Assembly: GCA_965224515.1 (NCBI GenBank)
Contig: OZ245051.1
Coordinates: 1,488,001-1,552,000 of the forward strand
Direction of reading: 5' to 3'
Origin: Sedimenticola_A sp040506425
GTDB lineage: Bacteria > Pseudomonadota > Gammaproteobacteria > Chromatiales > Chromatiaceae
DNA: 64,000 nt
A program made the position numbers and the translations under genes. Shown here in pieces: positions 8,999 to 17,538 of the stretch. Position 1 is the first letter of the stretch; each line of letters opens with the position of its first letter. The notes beneath the pieces are model-generated. The model had not been told where the DNA came from. It did no database searches and saw only the letters and a list, made by a program, of their open reading frames with translations.

Positions 8999-9640
8999 TC
9001 AAACGCCATATTCATTTCTGTAATTCTGGATCTTCTGTAATGCCTCGTCTGCGTCTGATTTACCCTCAAGGTAGGAGACCAGATTCTCCAATCGTACGAT
9101 AGCGGCAACAGGCATTCCATAATCAATTTCGACCTCCTGAATGGCTGAGCGTTCCCCTTTGCCCCGCTCCTGGCGGTCAAGTGCAATCACCACGCCTGCC
9201 GGTGTGGCGCCGCTGGCCTGGATGATATCCATGGATTCGCGGATTGCGGTGCCGGCGGTGATAACATCATCGATGATCATGATCCGCCCTTCCAGGGGAT
9301 GGCCGACGATGCTGCCCCCCTCGCCGTGGGCCTTCGCCTCCTTGCGGTTGAAGGCGTAGGGGATGTCGATGCCGTGATGATCATGCAGTGCCGCGGCGGT
9401 GACGGCGGCCAGGGGTATTCCCTTGTATGCGGGGCCGTACAGGACGTCGAACTCAATACCCGACTCGACGATTGCCTGGGCGTAGAAGCGTCCGAGGCGG
9501 GCCAGTGCGGCGCCGGTGTTGAACAGGCCTGCATTGAAGAAATAGGGGCTGACCCGGCCGGATTTGAGGGTGAACTCGCCAAAGCGCAGAACGCCTACGT
9601 CGAGGGCGAAATCGAGGAACTCACGTTGATAGTCTTGCAT
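8999..9640 (-). CDS. pyrE: Orotate phosphoribosyltransferase
   Basis: This 213-residue enzyme transfers the phosphoribosyl group of PRPP to orotate, giving OMP in pyrimidine synthesis. The PRPP-binding loop IMIIDDVITAGTAIRES and the flexible catalytic loop KEAKAHGEGGSIVG are intact. The N-terminus, MQDYQREFLDFALDVGVLRFGEFTLKSGR, and the length match E. coli PyrE. It faces the coaBC-slmA run across the DUF4124 gene, much as in Pseudomonas. No attenuator-like rph leader is visible upstream; 160 bp separate it from the divergent AmpG-like gene. Confidence 0.98.
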   Translation of the reverse strand: MQDYQREFLDFALDVGVLRFGEFTLKSGRVSPYFFNAGLFNTGAALARLGRFYAQAIVESGIEFDVLYGPAYKGIPLAAVTAAALHDHHGIDIPYAFNRKEAKAHGEGGSIVGHPLEGRIMIIDDVITAGTAIRESMDIIQASGATPAGVVIALDRQERGKGERSAIQEVEIDYGMPVAAIVRLENLVSYLEGKSDADEALQKIQNYRNEYGV

Positions 9641-9800
9641 GGAATACTCCGAATGATAATGGTGTTATTTTCGATGGGTGTGGATTTGGATGCAAGTGAT
9701 CACGTTATAATCTTCGACTGTTTGCCCGGATTTGGGCGTGATTGCACGATGGGGTTCCGATTTGTCGCAGGTTGAAGTCAAGCAGTCCGGTCGTGAGATC

Positions 9801-11027
9801 ATGGGGGCGGTTTTCAGTGGTCGAATGCTGATCTCGGCCCTGATGGGGTTTGCCTGCGGTCTGCCGCTGCTGTTGACGGGGTCTCTGCTGCAGGCATGGA
9901 TGACCGAAGAGGGCGTGGATCTGGCCACTATCGGCCTGTTCGCCTTTGTGGGGCTGCCCTATACCCTTAAATTTCTATGGGCACCTGTTCTGGATCGCTA
10001 TACGCCCCGGCTGCTTGGGCGCAGGCGGGGCTGGCTTGTGATGGCCCAGTTCGCCCTGATCGTCTCGCTGATCGGACTGGCATTCTCGAATCCCGGAATA
10101 GACACTTTTGGTATTGCCGTTGCCGCACTGCTGGTCACCTTCTTCTCTGCCAGCCAGGATATCGTGGTTGATGCCTATCGGCGTGAAGCGCTTTCTGACA
10201 ATGAACAGGGGCTGGGTGCCTCTCTCTACGTGAATGGCTACAGGGTCGGTATGCTGCTGGCCTCCGGGGGCGGCCTGATCATGGCCGACTTCATGTCATT
10301 CTCATCGGTCTATCTCTGTATGGCTGCAGTTATGCTGCTGGGTGTTGGGACGACCCTGTTTGCACCTGAACCGGAGGTGACGGAGGGTAAGCCCAGGACG
10401 CTGCAGGATGCGGTGATACACCCCTTTCTGGAGTATTTCAGGCGTAATGATGCCGTTGTCATCCTGCTGTTCATTCTGCTCTACAAGCTGGGTGACACCA
10501 TGGCCTCCCATATGACCACGCCGTTCTACCTGGATATCGGCTTCACCAAGACCGAGATCGGCACCGTGGTGAAGCTGTTTGGTTTTTGGGCCACCATCAT
10601 CGGTGGTCTGACTGGTGGCGTGCTGATTATCAGGCTTGGGATCTACAGGGCGCTATGGGGATTTGGCATTCTTCAAGGGTTATCCACGGCGGGGTTCTCG
10701 GTTCTGGCTTTGGTGGGGGACTCTCTCCCGGGGCTGGCCGCTGTGATTGCGTTTGAGAACTTCAGTGGTGGTATGGGCACGGCGGCCTATATCGCGTTCA
10801 TGGCCAGTCTCACCAACAAGAAGTTCACGGCCACCCAATATGCGCTGTTGACCAGCTTAATGGGTGTGCCCAGGGTGATAGCCGCTGCACCTACAGGTTT
10901 TATGGTCGAGTGGATGGGCTGGTTCAGCTTTTTTGCCCTCTGCGCCCTGATTGCAATACCCGGGCTGCTGTTGTTGAGGTGGCTGCACGGCCGGGGGTCG
11001 ACCCAGCGCAGGGAGGTGCTGGTCTGA
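9801..11027 (+). CDS. AmpG-type muropeptide MFS permease
   Basis: This major-facilitator permease of about 408 residues has roughly 12 hydrophobic segments. Its N-terminus matches AmpG: SGRMLISALMGFACGLPLLLTGSLLQAWMTEEGVDLATIGLF, then GLPYTLKFLWAPVLDRY and SASQDIVVDAYRREAL. AmpG imports GlcNAc-anhydroMurNAc peptides for cell-wall recycling. The frame stays open upstream to a TTG at 9732, but neither start has a strong ribosome site; the ATG at 9801 leaves a family-like N-terminus. Its stop overlaps the next ATG (TGATG). I leave the symbol out because other solute specificities exist in this family. Confidence 0.85.
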   Translation: MGAVFSGRMLISALMGFACGLPLLLTGSLLQAWMTEEGVDLATIGLFAFVGLPYTLKFLWAPVLDRYTPRLLGRRRGWLVMAQFALIVSLIGLAFSNPGIDTFGIAVAALLVTFFSASQDIVVDAYRREALSDNEQGLGASLYVNGYRVGMLLASGGGLIMADFMSFSSVYLCMAAVMLLGVGTTLFAPEPEVTEGKPRTLQDAVIHPFLEYFRRNDAVVILLFILLYKLGDTMASHMTTPFYLDIGFTKTEIGTVVKLFGFWATIIGGLTGGVLIIRLGIYRALWGFGILQGLSTAGFSVLALVGDSLPGLAAVIAFENFSGGMGTAAYIAFMASLTNKKFTATQYALLTSLMGVPRVIAAAPTGFMVEWMGWFSFFALCALIAIPGLLLLRWLHGRGSTQRREVLV

Positions 11028-11707
11028 TGGAGACCTGGATGCCCTATATCAGTGCCTTTGTGGTGGGCCTGCTCGGAGGTGTGCATTGTGTCGGTATGTG
11101 CGGGGGTATTGTCGGCGCCCTGACATTCGGTCTGCCCGAGCAGCGGCGAGGCAGCCTGGGAGCGATGCTCCCGTTTCAGCTCGCCTATAACCTGGGGCGC
11201 CTGGGCAGCTATGTAGCGGCGGGCGCCATCATGGGTGGGCTGGGTGTGCTGCTTGCCCAGTTGATGCCTGTCTATTACGCCCAGCGCCTGCTGATGGGGC
11301 TGGCCGGTCTGTTCATGATTCTGCTCGGTTTCTACCTCTCCGGCTGGTGGATGGTGCTGAATCGGGTTGAACGCCTGGGTGGCCACCTGTGGCGACGTAT
11401 CGAGCCCCTGGGACGCAAACTGCTCCCGGTGAAAACACCGGGGCGTGCCTTCCTGGTGGGGGTGGCCTGGGGGTGGATTCCCTGTGGGCTGGTCTACAGC
11501 ATGCTGATCAATGCCGTTTCGTCTGGCGGTGCGCTGAACGGTGCGGCGCTCATGCTTGCGTTTGCCCTGGGCACTCTGCCCAACCTGATGGTGATGGGCA
11601 TGCTGGCGGGGGCTGCCGCGCGCCTCTCCCAGTCCGATATTGCCCGCAAGATCGCCGGTGTCACCGTGATACTGTTTGGTGTATACACGATTTGGCAGGC
11701 TTTCTGA
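11027..11707 (+). CDS. TauE/SafE-like membrane protein (COG2836 type)
   Basis: This 226-residue integral membrane protein has about six hydrophobic segments in two halves. Each half starts with a short Cys motif: GGVHCVGMCGG near residue 17 and WGWIPCGLVYS near residue 147. These mark the COG2836 branch of the TauE/SafE and DsbD-like superfamily, which often lies near cytochrome oxidase or copper genes. Export of sulfite or sulfoacetate is documented only for other branches, so a thiol, metal or oxidase-maturation role is equally likely. The ATG overlaps the AmpG-like stop by one base, so the two are cotranscribed. Confidence 0.8.
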   Translation: METWMPYISAFVVGLLGGVHCVGMCGGIVGALTFGLPEQRRGSLGAMLPFQLAYNLGRLGSYVAAGAIMGGLGVLLAQLMPVYYAQRLLMGLAGLFMILLGFYLSGWWMVLNRVERLGGHLWRRIEPLGRKLLPVKTPGRAFLVGVAWGWIPCGLVYSMLINAVSSGGALNGAALMLAFALGTLPNLMVMGMLAGAAARLSQSDIARKIAGVTVILFGVYTIWQAF

Positions 11708-11718
11708 GGTTAAGTGAA

Positions 11719-12351
11719 ATGGCAGGGAACTTTGTGGTTGGCGCCAGGGGTTGGGAGCATGATGGTTGGTGCAGCAGCTTCTATCCAGAGGATCTCCCTC
11801 CCGAGTGGCGTCTGTCTTATTATGCCAACGAGTTCCGCTCGGTGCTGTTGCCGGCTGATCGCTGGATTGATGCCGATGAAGAGGTTATTGAGTCCTGGTG
11901 TGATGATGTCCACGAGGCGTTCAGTTTTTTTCTGGAGTTGCCAGGTGAGGGTGATGCCCCTGACGATCTCCCTGGGCGGCTGCTCTCCATAGCGTCCATT
12001 ATGGATGGGGTGTTGGCCGGTGTGCTCTGGACAGGTTCTGATAACGTGCCGCAATCTCTTAAGGGTCAATGCGCTGATGACATCGTTTTCTACCGACCCT
12101 CAGTCCTGGCCGGGGGTCAGGGTGGTGTAAGGGCTTTCGGTTGCTGCGCCGGTCAGGATGAGGATAGCGTTGACCTGCTCTTGCTGGATGGCGCTTCGTG
12201 TGCTGATCTGCGTGAGCTGCGGCGGCTGTTCGAATCATCCGGCCTGGGACATGGTGCTTGCGCAAGCGGGGCTTTTGTCGATGGGGAGGTCGTGGATGCT
12301 GAGCGTATGCATCAAATGGAAACCCTGGCCCAATTGTTGGGAATCACTTGA
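11719..12351 (+). CDS. DUF72 (YecE)-like protein, divergent
   Basis: This 210-residue protein starts MAGNFVVGARGWEHDGWCSSFYPEDLPPEWRLSYYANEFRSVLLPADRW. That resembles the DUF72/YecE opening (VGTSGW..W...FYPE.LP...L.YYA..F..VE). The rest (EVIESWCDDVHEAFSFFLELP and an acidic C-terminal half) is less like the family, and the TIM-barrel length is short of the usual 240-300, so it looks like a divergent or shortened member. Function of the family is unknown. A GAGG ribosome site lies 9 bp before the ATG and 11 bp after the preceding gene, so it is probably the third gene of that operon. Confidence 0.65.
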   Translation: MAGNFVVGARGWEHDGWCSSFYPEDLPPEWRLSYYANEFRSVLLPADRWIDADEEVIESWCDDVHEAFSFFLELPGEGDAPDDLPGRLLSIASIMDGVLAGVLWTGSDNVPQSLKGQCADDIVFYRPSVLAGGQGGVRAFGCCAGQDEDSVDLLLLDGASCADLRELRRLFESSGLGHGACASGAFVDGEVVDAERMHQMETLAQLLGIT

Positions 12352-12452
12352 TTAGCATCTGCTTTGCAGAGAGAATTGATGCTCAATTTTTTCTGCCTGA
12401 GTGTTCCGTCCCCGCGACGGTTTAAAGGATTAAACTAGGGTCTGTTAACTCG

Positions 12453-13268
12453 ATGCCTGAAGACAGCAATGAACCTTTGATTAAAATTCGCGGCCTGAAG
12501 TTTTTCAGGGGTTCCCGTGCGATTTTTGATGGCGTCGATATTGATATTCAGCGTGGCAGGGTGACTGCGATCATGGGGCCCAGTGGTACTGGGAAGACGA
12601 CCCTGCTGAAACTGATCGGCGGTCAATTGCGACCACATGCCGGCACCATCCAGGTGGATGGTCAGGATGTGCACAGCCTGGGCACCCGGGATCTCTATCG
12701 TCTGCGCATGCGTATGGGCATGCTTTTCCAGAGCGGTGCCCTGCTGACGGATATCAGCGTCTATGACAACGTGGCTTACCCTCTTCGGGAGCACACCGGG
12801 TTGCCCAAGGAGATGATCCGCAAGATTGTGCTGCTCAAGCTTGAGGCCGTCGGTTTGCGAGGCGCTCGGGATCTGATGCCGAGCGAACTCTCGGGCGGTA
12901 TGGCGCGCAGGGTTGCCCTGGCCCGTGCCATGGTGCTCGATCCCATGATGATCATGTATGACGAACCCTTTACCGGGCAGGACCCCATATCCATGGGGGT
13001 TCTGGTGAAATTGATACGGGCGCTGAACGACGCCAGCAGGCTGACCAGCGTCGTGGTCTCCCACGATGTCCATGAGACAGCTGCCATTGCCGATGAGATC
13101 TACGTGATTGCTCACGGCAAGGTGATGGAGCATGGCGCGCCGGAGCAGATGATGGACTCCGGTCAGGAGTGGACCAGGCAATTCATGCACGGCCTGGCGG
13201 ACGGCCCGGTTCATTTCCATTATCCGGCCGCTGATCTCATGCAGGATCTCAAGGGGGATGCATGCTAG
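12453..13268 (+). CDS. mlaF: Phospholipid transport ATP-binding protein MlaF
   Basis: This 271-residue ABC ATPase energises the MlaFEDB complex of the inner membrane, which moves phospholipids between inner and outer membranes to keep lipid asymmetry. Walker A is GPSGTGKTT (near residue 46), the signature is ELSGGMARRVALARAM, and Walker B is MIMYDEPFTGQDP. The start MPEDSNEPLIKIRGLKFFRGSRAIF fits MlaF. It heads mlaFEDCB, with a short overlap into mlaE. It could be confused with Ttg2A, which is the same family under another name. Confidence 0.97.
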   Translation: MPEDSNEPLIKIRGLKFFRGSRAIFDGVDIDIQRGRVTAIMGPSGTGKTTLLKLIGGQLRPHAGTIQVDGQDVHSLGTRDLYRLRMRMGMLFQSGALLTDISVYDNVAYPLREHTGLPKEMIRKIVLLKLEAVGLRGARDLMPSELSGGMARRVALARAMVLDPMMIMYDEPFTGQDPISMGVLVKLIRALNDASRLTSVVVSHDVHETAAIADEIYVIAHGKVMEHGAPEQMMDSGQEWTRQFMHGLADGPVHFHYPAADLMQDLKGDAC

Positions 13269-14041
13269 AGCAGGTCGCGCGGCTGGGTCGTGCCGGGATG
13301 GGAGTTGTCGAGCGCCTTGGGCGTGGGCATCTTCTTCTGTGGCATATCCTTGGTGGGCTTGCTGCACTGGCGGCAAGGCCGGGGCTGTTGATTCGGCAGA
13401 TCTACTCTGTGGGCGTGCACTCCGTGTTGATCGTCGGGGTATCCGGGACCTTTGTAGGAATGGTGCTGGCGCTGCAGGGTTACTACATTCTCTCCCAGTT
13501 CGGGGCCGAACAGACACTGGGTGTGATGGTTGCGGCCTCCCTGGTTCGGGAGTTGGGACCGGTGGTCGCGGCGCTGCTGTTTGCCGGGCGAGCCGGATCC
13601 GCGCTGACAGCTGAAATCGGCCTGATGAAGGCGACGGAGCAGCTCTCCGGCCTGGAGATGATGGCGGTCAATCCGGTCAAGCGGGTATTGACGCCAAGGT
13701 TTCTGGCGGGTTTTATCTCCATGCCGCTATTGGCGGCCCTGTTCAGTTCTTTGGGCGTGATGGGCGGTTTTTTTGTCGGGGTAGGTCTGCTGGGTGTGGA
13801 TGAAGGTGCCTTCTGGTCCCAGATGCAGGCAAAAATTGACCTGCATGAGGACGTTTATAATGGCATCATCAAGAGCCTGGTGTTCGGTGTGGTCTGCTCC
13901 TGGATTGCACTGTTTCAGGGGTATGATGCAACGCCGACCTCTGCAGGAGTGAGCCGGGCTACCACCCGTACAGTGGTGCATTCATCACTGGCCGTGCTGG
14001 GGCTCGATTTTGTTTTAACGGCACTTATGTTCGGGGATTGA
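13262..14041 (+). CDS. mlaE: Phospholipid transport permease MlaE
   Basis: This 259-residue permease has about five membrane segments. Conserved family blocks include VGVSGTFVGMVLALQGYYILSQFGAE, LVRELGPVVAALLFAGRAGSALTAEIG and MKATEQLSGLEMMAVNPVKRVLTPRFLAG. It forms the membrane dimer of the Mla transporter, with MlaF on the cytoplasmic face and MlaD on the periplasmic face. It overlaps mlaF by 7 bp; mlaD starts 5 bp after its stop, so translation is probably coupled along the operon. Confidence 0.97.
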   Translation: MLEQVARLGRAGMGVVERLGRGHLLLWHILGGLAALAARPGLLIRQIYSVGVHSVLIVGVSGTFVGMVLALQGYYILSQFGAEQTLGVMVAASLVRELGPVVAALLFAGRAGSALTAEIGLMKATEQLSGLEMMAVNPVKRVLTPRFLAGFISMPLLAALFSSLGVMGGFFVGVGLLGVDEGAFWSQMQAKIDLHEDVYNGIIKSLVFGVVCSWIALFQGYDATPTSAGVSRATTRTVVHSSLAVLGLDFVLTALMFGD

Positions 14042-14046
14042 GTCAT

Positions 14047-14517
14047 ATGGTGCAGAGTAGATCGATAGAGATGCTGGTGGGAGCTTTCATGGCCGCTGGC
14101 CTGGTTGCGCTTTTCTTTCTCGCCATGCAGGTGAGTAACCTGAGCGCATCGACCAATGGTGAGGGCTACCTTATTACGGCACGTTTTGACAATATCGGTA
14201 GTCTAAAAGAGAAAGCACCGGTAACAATGGCGGGTGTTAGGGTAGGCAGGGTGTCGGCGATCGATTTCGATTCGACGACCTACGAAGCAGTGGTGACCCT
14301 GAGCATCGATCCCCGGTATGTCACTATTCCGGACGATACATTCGCCAAGATTTTTACCGCGGGCCTGTTGGGTGAGCAGTATGTCGGGTTGGATCCCGGT
14401 GGCAGCGAGGAGTACCTCAGGCACGGGGATCAGCTGGCGCTGACCCAGTCTGCACTGGTGCTGGAAGAGATTATCGGGCAGTTTTTGTTCAGCAAGGCTG
14501 AAGAGGGCGTAGAGTGA
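14047..14517 (+). CDS. mlaD: Phospholipid transport substrate-binding protein MlaD
   Basis: This MCE-domain protein of 156 residues has an N-terminal membrane anchor (MLVGAFMAAGLVALFFLAMQV). It is followed by the MCE core (YLITARFDNIGSLKEKAPVTMAGVRVGRVSAI ... DDTFAKIFTAGLLGEQYVGLDPGG). MlaD forms a hexameric ring in the periplasm that passes lipids between MlaE and MlaC. I start it at the ATG at 14047; a TTG at 14038 is in frame but gives no better ribosome site. Its end overlaps mlaC by 4 bp. Confidence 0.96.
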   Translation: MVQSRSIEMLVGAFMAAGLVALFFLAMQVSNLSASTNGEGYLITARFDNIGSLKEKAPVTMAGVRVGRVSAIDFDSTTYEAVVTLSIDPRYVTIPDDTFAKIFTAGLLGEQYVGLDPGGSEEYLRHGDQLALTQSALVLEEIIGQFLFSKAEEGVE

Positions 14518-15122
14518 AAAGATTTTTAGGGACCATTTGCTTGGGTTTTCTCCTGCTGCTGGGTGGCATTTCGACCGTCCAGGCCAGTACGCCGGCGGAA
14601 CTGGTTAAAGAGACCTCGGATCTGATGCTTGCGGAAGTCTCAACGCGCAGGGATGAGTTGAGGGAGTTTCCCGGCAGGATCTACGGGCTGGTTGAGCAGA
14701 TTGTACTGCCCAAGTTTGATTTCGAAAAAATGTCCAGACTGGTTCTGGGTAAGTATTGGAGACGTGCCTCTGAGGATGAGCAGGCCCTGTTTGTGGTTCA
14801 GTTCAGAGAGCTGCTCATCCGCACTTATGCCACAGCACTGCTCAACTACTCCGACCAGGAGATCAGGTACCTGCCATCCCGCATGGTGGATGGAGCGCAA
14901 GAGGTGACCGTCAGCACCGAGGTGAGTGAGCCGGGGGCGCCTGCCATTCCAATCAATTACAACCTTTACCAGAGCGGCGATACCTGGCTTGTTTATGATG
15001 TTGTCATAGACGGCGTGAGCCTGGTATCCAACTACAGAACCAGCTTCGCGTCCCAGATCCGCCGTTACAAGCTTGCTGGTCTGATCAAAAAGCTGGAGCG
15101 TCGCAACCAGCAGGATAAGTAG
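14514..15122 (+). CDS. mlaC: Periplasmic phospholipid shuttle MlaC
   Basis: This 202-residue secreted protein has a signal peptide (MKRFLGTICLGFLLLLGGISTVQA) and then a Ttg2D/MlaC domain: PAELVKETSDLMLAEV, ILPKFDFEKMSRLVLGKYWRRAS, VVIDGVSLVSNYRTSFASQIRR. MlaC ferries phospholipid through the periplasm between the outer-membrane MlaA complex and inner-membrane MlaFEDB. Translation starts at a GTG at 14514 that overlaps the mlaD stop. mlaA is not in this window, as is common. Confidence 0.96.
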   Translation: MKRFLGTICLGFLLLLGGISTVQASTPAELVKETSDLMLAEVSTRRDELREFPGRIYGLVEQIVLPKFDFEKMSRLVLGKYWRRASEDEQALFVVQFRELLIRTYATALLNYSDQEIRYLPSRMVDGAQEVTVSTEVSEPGAPAIPINYNLYQSGDTWLVYDVVIDGVSLVSNYRTSFASQIRRYKLAGLIKKLERRNQQDK

Positions 15123-15413
15123 GTGACGGAAGCGGCTATCACACGCAGCGAGGTGGGTTGCCGGGTTTCAGGTGACCTGCTTTTTTCCACCGTGCGCTAC
15201 CTGCTTCACGAGGGTGTTTCGATGTTCGCGGGACACCAGGAGCTGGTATTCGACCTGGCCGATGTCAGGCATTCGGACAGCGCGGGTCTTGCCCTGTTGC
15301 TGGAGTGGCTGGACCGGGCCGAGGCCGCCGGGGTAAGTTTGAGTTTTCAGAATGTCCCCGATTCACTGCTGCGAATCGCCAGGCTCAGCAACGCCGAAGA
15401 GCTGCTCGCCTGA
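15123..15413 (+). CDS. mlaB: STAS-domain Mla accessory protein MlaB
   Basis: This 96-residue STAS protein contains LVFDLADVRHSDSAGLALLLEWLDRA, where DSAGLALL is the conserved STAS turn. MlaB binds MlaF and stabilises the ABC complex. It starts at a GTG immediately after the mlaC stop, which fits coupled translation. In Pseudomonas-type operons a BolA/IbaG gene usually follows before murA; here 146 bp without such a frame separate mlaB and murA. Confidence 0.9.
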   Translation: MTEAAITRSEVGCRVSGDLLFSTVRYLLHEGVSMFAGHQELVFDLADVRHSDSAGLALLLEWLDRAEAAGVSLSFQNVPDSLLRIARLSNAEELLA

Positions 15414-15559
15414 TCTTCCTGAGGCCTGGAAACGGGCTGAAAAAGTGACTTTTCTCTATTTCGCCTTCCGGTTTGGCCCGGTTTTTCTTATGATAGGCGG
15501 TTTCTCCGGGTGCTGGTGCATCGATAACAGGCGTTATTGCCCCCTATTACGGCCAATTA

Positions 15560-16819
15560 ATGGATAAACTGATTATAAGTGGCGTCACCTCTCTGTCAGG
15601 TGAAGTCAGAATTGCAGGCGCGAAAAATGCCGCCCTTCCTATTCTCGCAGCCACCCTGCTGGCGGAAGGGAAGATGACCATAGGCAATGTGCCCCATCTG
15701 CATGACATCACCACCACCATGGAGCTGCTTGGCAACATGGGTGTTCAGCTGGTGGTGGATGAACGTCTTAATATCGAAACGGATACCAGCACAATCACGG
15801 ATTTTTCCGCTCCTTACGAGCTGGTGAAGACCATGCGCGCCTCCATTCTGGTGCTTGGGCCGCTGCTTGCCCGGTTTGGTCGGGCAGATGTTTCACTGCC
15901 CGGGGGTTGTGCTATCGGCTCCAGACCGGTGAATCTGCACATTGACGGCCTGCGCGCCATGGGTGCGGATATCGAGGTGGAGGGTGGCTACATCAGGGCC
16001 AGTGCCGAGCGCTTGAAGGGCGCTCGCCTGGTGCTGGATATCGTCACGGTCACGGGTACTGAAAACCTGATGATGGCTGCGGCCCTGGCAGATGGCGAAA
16101 CGGTTATTGAGAATGCCGCCCGGGAGCCCGAGGTGGTGGATCTGGCCAACTGTATTAATAAAATGGGCGGCAAGATCAGTGGCGCCGGTACGGATACCAT
16201 TACCATCGAAGGGGTCGAGACCCTTTCAGGTACTCACTACAACGTGCTGCCTGACCGCATCGAGACAGGCACCTACCTGGTGGCTGCGGCGATGACCGGG
16301 GGCAGTATCAAGGTGCGTGACACTCAACCCGCTCTTGTCGATTCGGTATTGCAGAAGCTGCGTGATGCCGGCGCCGAGATCGAGTGCGGGGATGACTGGA
16401 TCAGCCTGGACATGAAAGGAAAGCGGCCAAAGGCGGTGAATGTGCATACCGCGCCTTACCCGGCTTTCCCGACCGATATGCAGGCCCAGTTCACGGCGCT
16501 CAACTCTGTGGCGGAAGGTGTAGGCACCATTACGGAGACGGTGTTTGAAAACCGCTTTATGCACGTCCAGGAGATGCAGCGCATGGGTGCAGACATCCAG
16601 CTGGAGGGCAACACGGCGATCTGTGCCGGCGTTGAGCGTCTCAAGGGTGCTCCTGTTATGGCCACGGATCTGCGCGCCTCCGCAAGCCTTGTTCTGGCTG
16701 GGCTGGTAGCTGACGGTGAAACCGTGGTGGAGCGCATATATCACATCGACCGTGGCTACGAAAATATTGAAGAGAAACTGTCCGGTCTTGGTGCCGAGAT
16801 CCGACGGGTACCGGACTAG
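15560..16819 (+). CDS. murA: UDP-N-acetylglucosamine 1-carboxyvinyltransferase
   Basis: This 419-residue enzyme transfers enolpyruvate from PEP to UDP-GlcNAc, the first committed step of peptidoglycan synthesis. Visible family blocks are SGEVRIAGAKNAALPILAA, TMRASILVLGPLLARFGRADVSLPGGCAIGSRPV (with the fosfomycin-target Cys in GGCAIG) and PTDMQAQFTALNSVAEG. Retention of that Cys suggests normal fosfomycin sensitivity at the target level (inference). Length matches E. coli MurA. hisG follows closely, as in Pseudomonas. Confidence 0.98.
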   Translation: MDKLIISGVTSLSGEVRIAGAKNAALPILAATLLAEGKMTIGNVPHLHDITTTMELLGNMGVQLVVDERLNIETDTSTITDFSAPYELVKTMRASILVLGPLLARFGRADVSLPGGCAIGSRPVNLHIDGLRAMGADIEVEGGYIRASAERLKGARLVLDIVTVTGTENLMMAAALADGETVIENAAREPEVVDLANCINKMGGKISGAGTDTITIEGVETLSGTHYNVLPDRIETGTYLVAAAMTGGSIKVRDTQPALVDSVLQKLRDAGAEIECGDDWISLDMKGKRPKAVNVHTAPYPAFPTDMQAQFTALNSVAEGVGTITETVFENRFMHVQEMQRMGADIQLEGNTAICAGVERLKGAPVMATDLRASASLVLAGLVADGETVVERIYHIDRGYENIEEKLSGLGAEIRRVPD

Positions 16820-16834
16820 AGTTTGCTGAATACT

Positions 16835-17476
16835 ATGAATTTTGAATCGCCGATTACCATCGCGCTCTCCAAGGGGCGTATTTTCAAGCAGACCCTGCCG
16901 CTGCTGGCCCATGCCGGGATCGAGCCCCTGGATGACCCTGAGACCAGTCGCAAGCTGATTCTGGATACCAATCACCCCCAGGTTAAATTGGTGTTGATAC
17001 GGGCAACCGATGTACCCACCTATGTACAGTGGGGTGCGGCTGACCTGGGTGTGGCGGGCAAGGATACGCTGCTGGAGCATGGCGGGGAGGGTCTCTACGA
17101 GCCCCTGGATCTGAAAATCGCGCGTTGCCAGATGATGGTCGCCGGTTTCAAGGATGCCGAGCTTACCGGTAACCGACTGCGCATCGCCACCAAGTACGTC
17201 AATACGGCGAAGACCTACTACGCTGCCCGGGGGCAGCAGGTCGACCTGATCAAACTCTACGGTTCCATGGAACTGGCGCCCCTGGTCGGTCTTGCCGACC
17301 TGATCGTGGATCTTGTTGAGAGCGGGAATACGCTGAAGGCCAATGGCCTTGTGCCGTTGGAGCATATCGCCGACATCAGCTCCAGGGTGGTGGTCAACAA
17401 GGCCTCATGGAAGATGAAGCATGCCACCGTGACATCACTGCTCGATGCATTGCGCGAGGCTGTGGGCGAAGAGTAA
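16835..17476 (+). CDS. hisG: ATP phosphoribosyltransferase, short form
   Basis: This enzyme joins PRPP and ATP, the first step of histidine synthesis. At 213 residues it is the short HisG form, lacking the C-terminal regulatory domain. Short HisG works only with HisZ, which is not in this window. Motifs include TIALSKGRIFKQTLPLL, WGAADLGVAGKDTLLE and the PRPP-binding DLIVDLVESGNTLKANGL. The ATG at 16835 gives a family-like start; an in-frame TTG at 16823 is possible. It lies between murA and hisD. Confidence 0.95.
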   Translation: MNFESPITIALSKGRIFKQTLPLLAHAGIEPLDDPETSRKLILDTNHPQVKLVLIRATDVPTYVQWGAADLGVAGKDTLLEHGGEGLYEPLDLKIARCQMMVAGFKDAELTGNRLRIATKYVNTAKTYYAARGQQVDLIKLYGSMELAPLVGLADLIVDLVESGNTLKANGLVPLEHIADISSRVVVNKASWKMKHATVTSLLDALREAVGEE

Positions 17477-17538
17477 CCGCCCCGCCTTTTCTGCCATAGA
17501 TTGTTTTGCTTCCGCCAGATTTTTGAGGATTGACGAAA

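Noticed and set aside
11389..11718. Upstream extension of the DUF72-like gene into the TauE/SafE-like gene
   Set aside because: The extension is the shadow of the conserved membrane protein; the ATG at 11719 has its own ribosome site.
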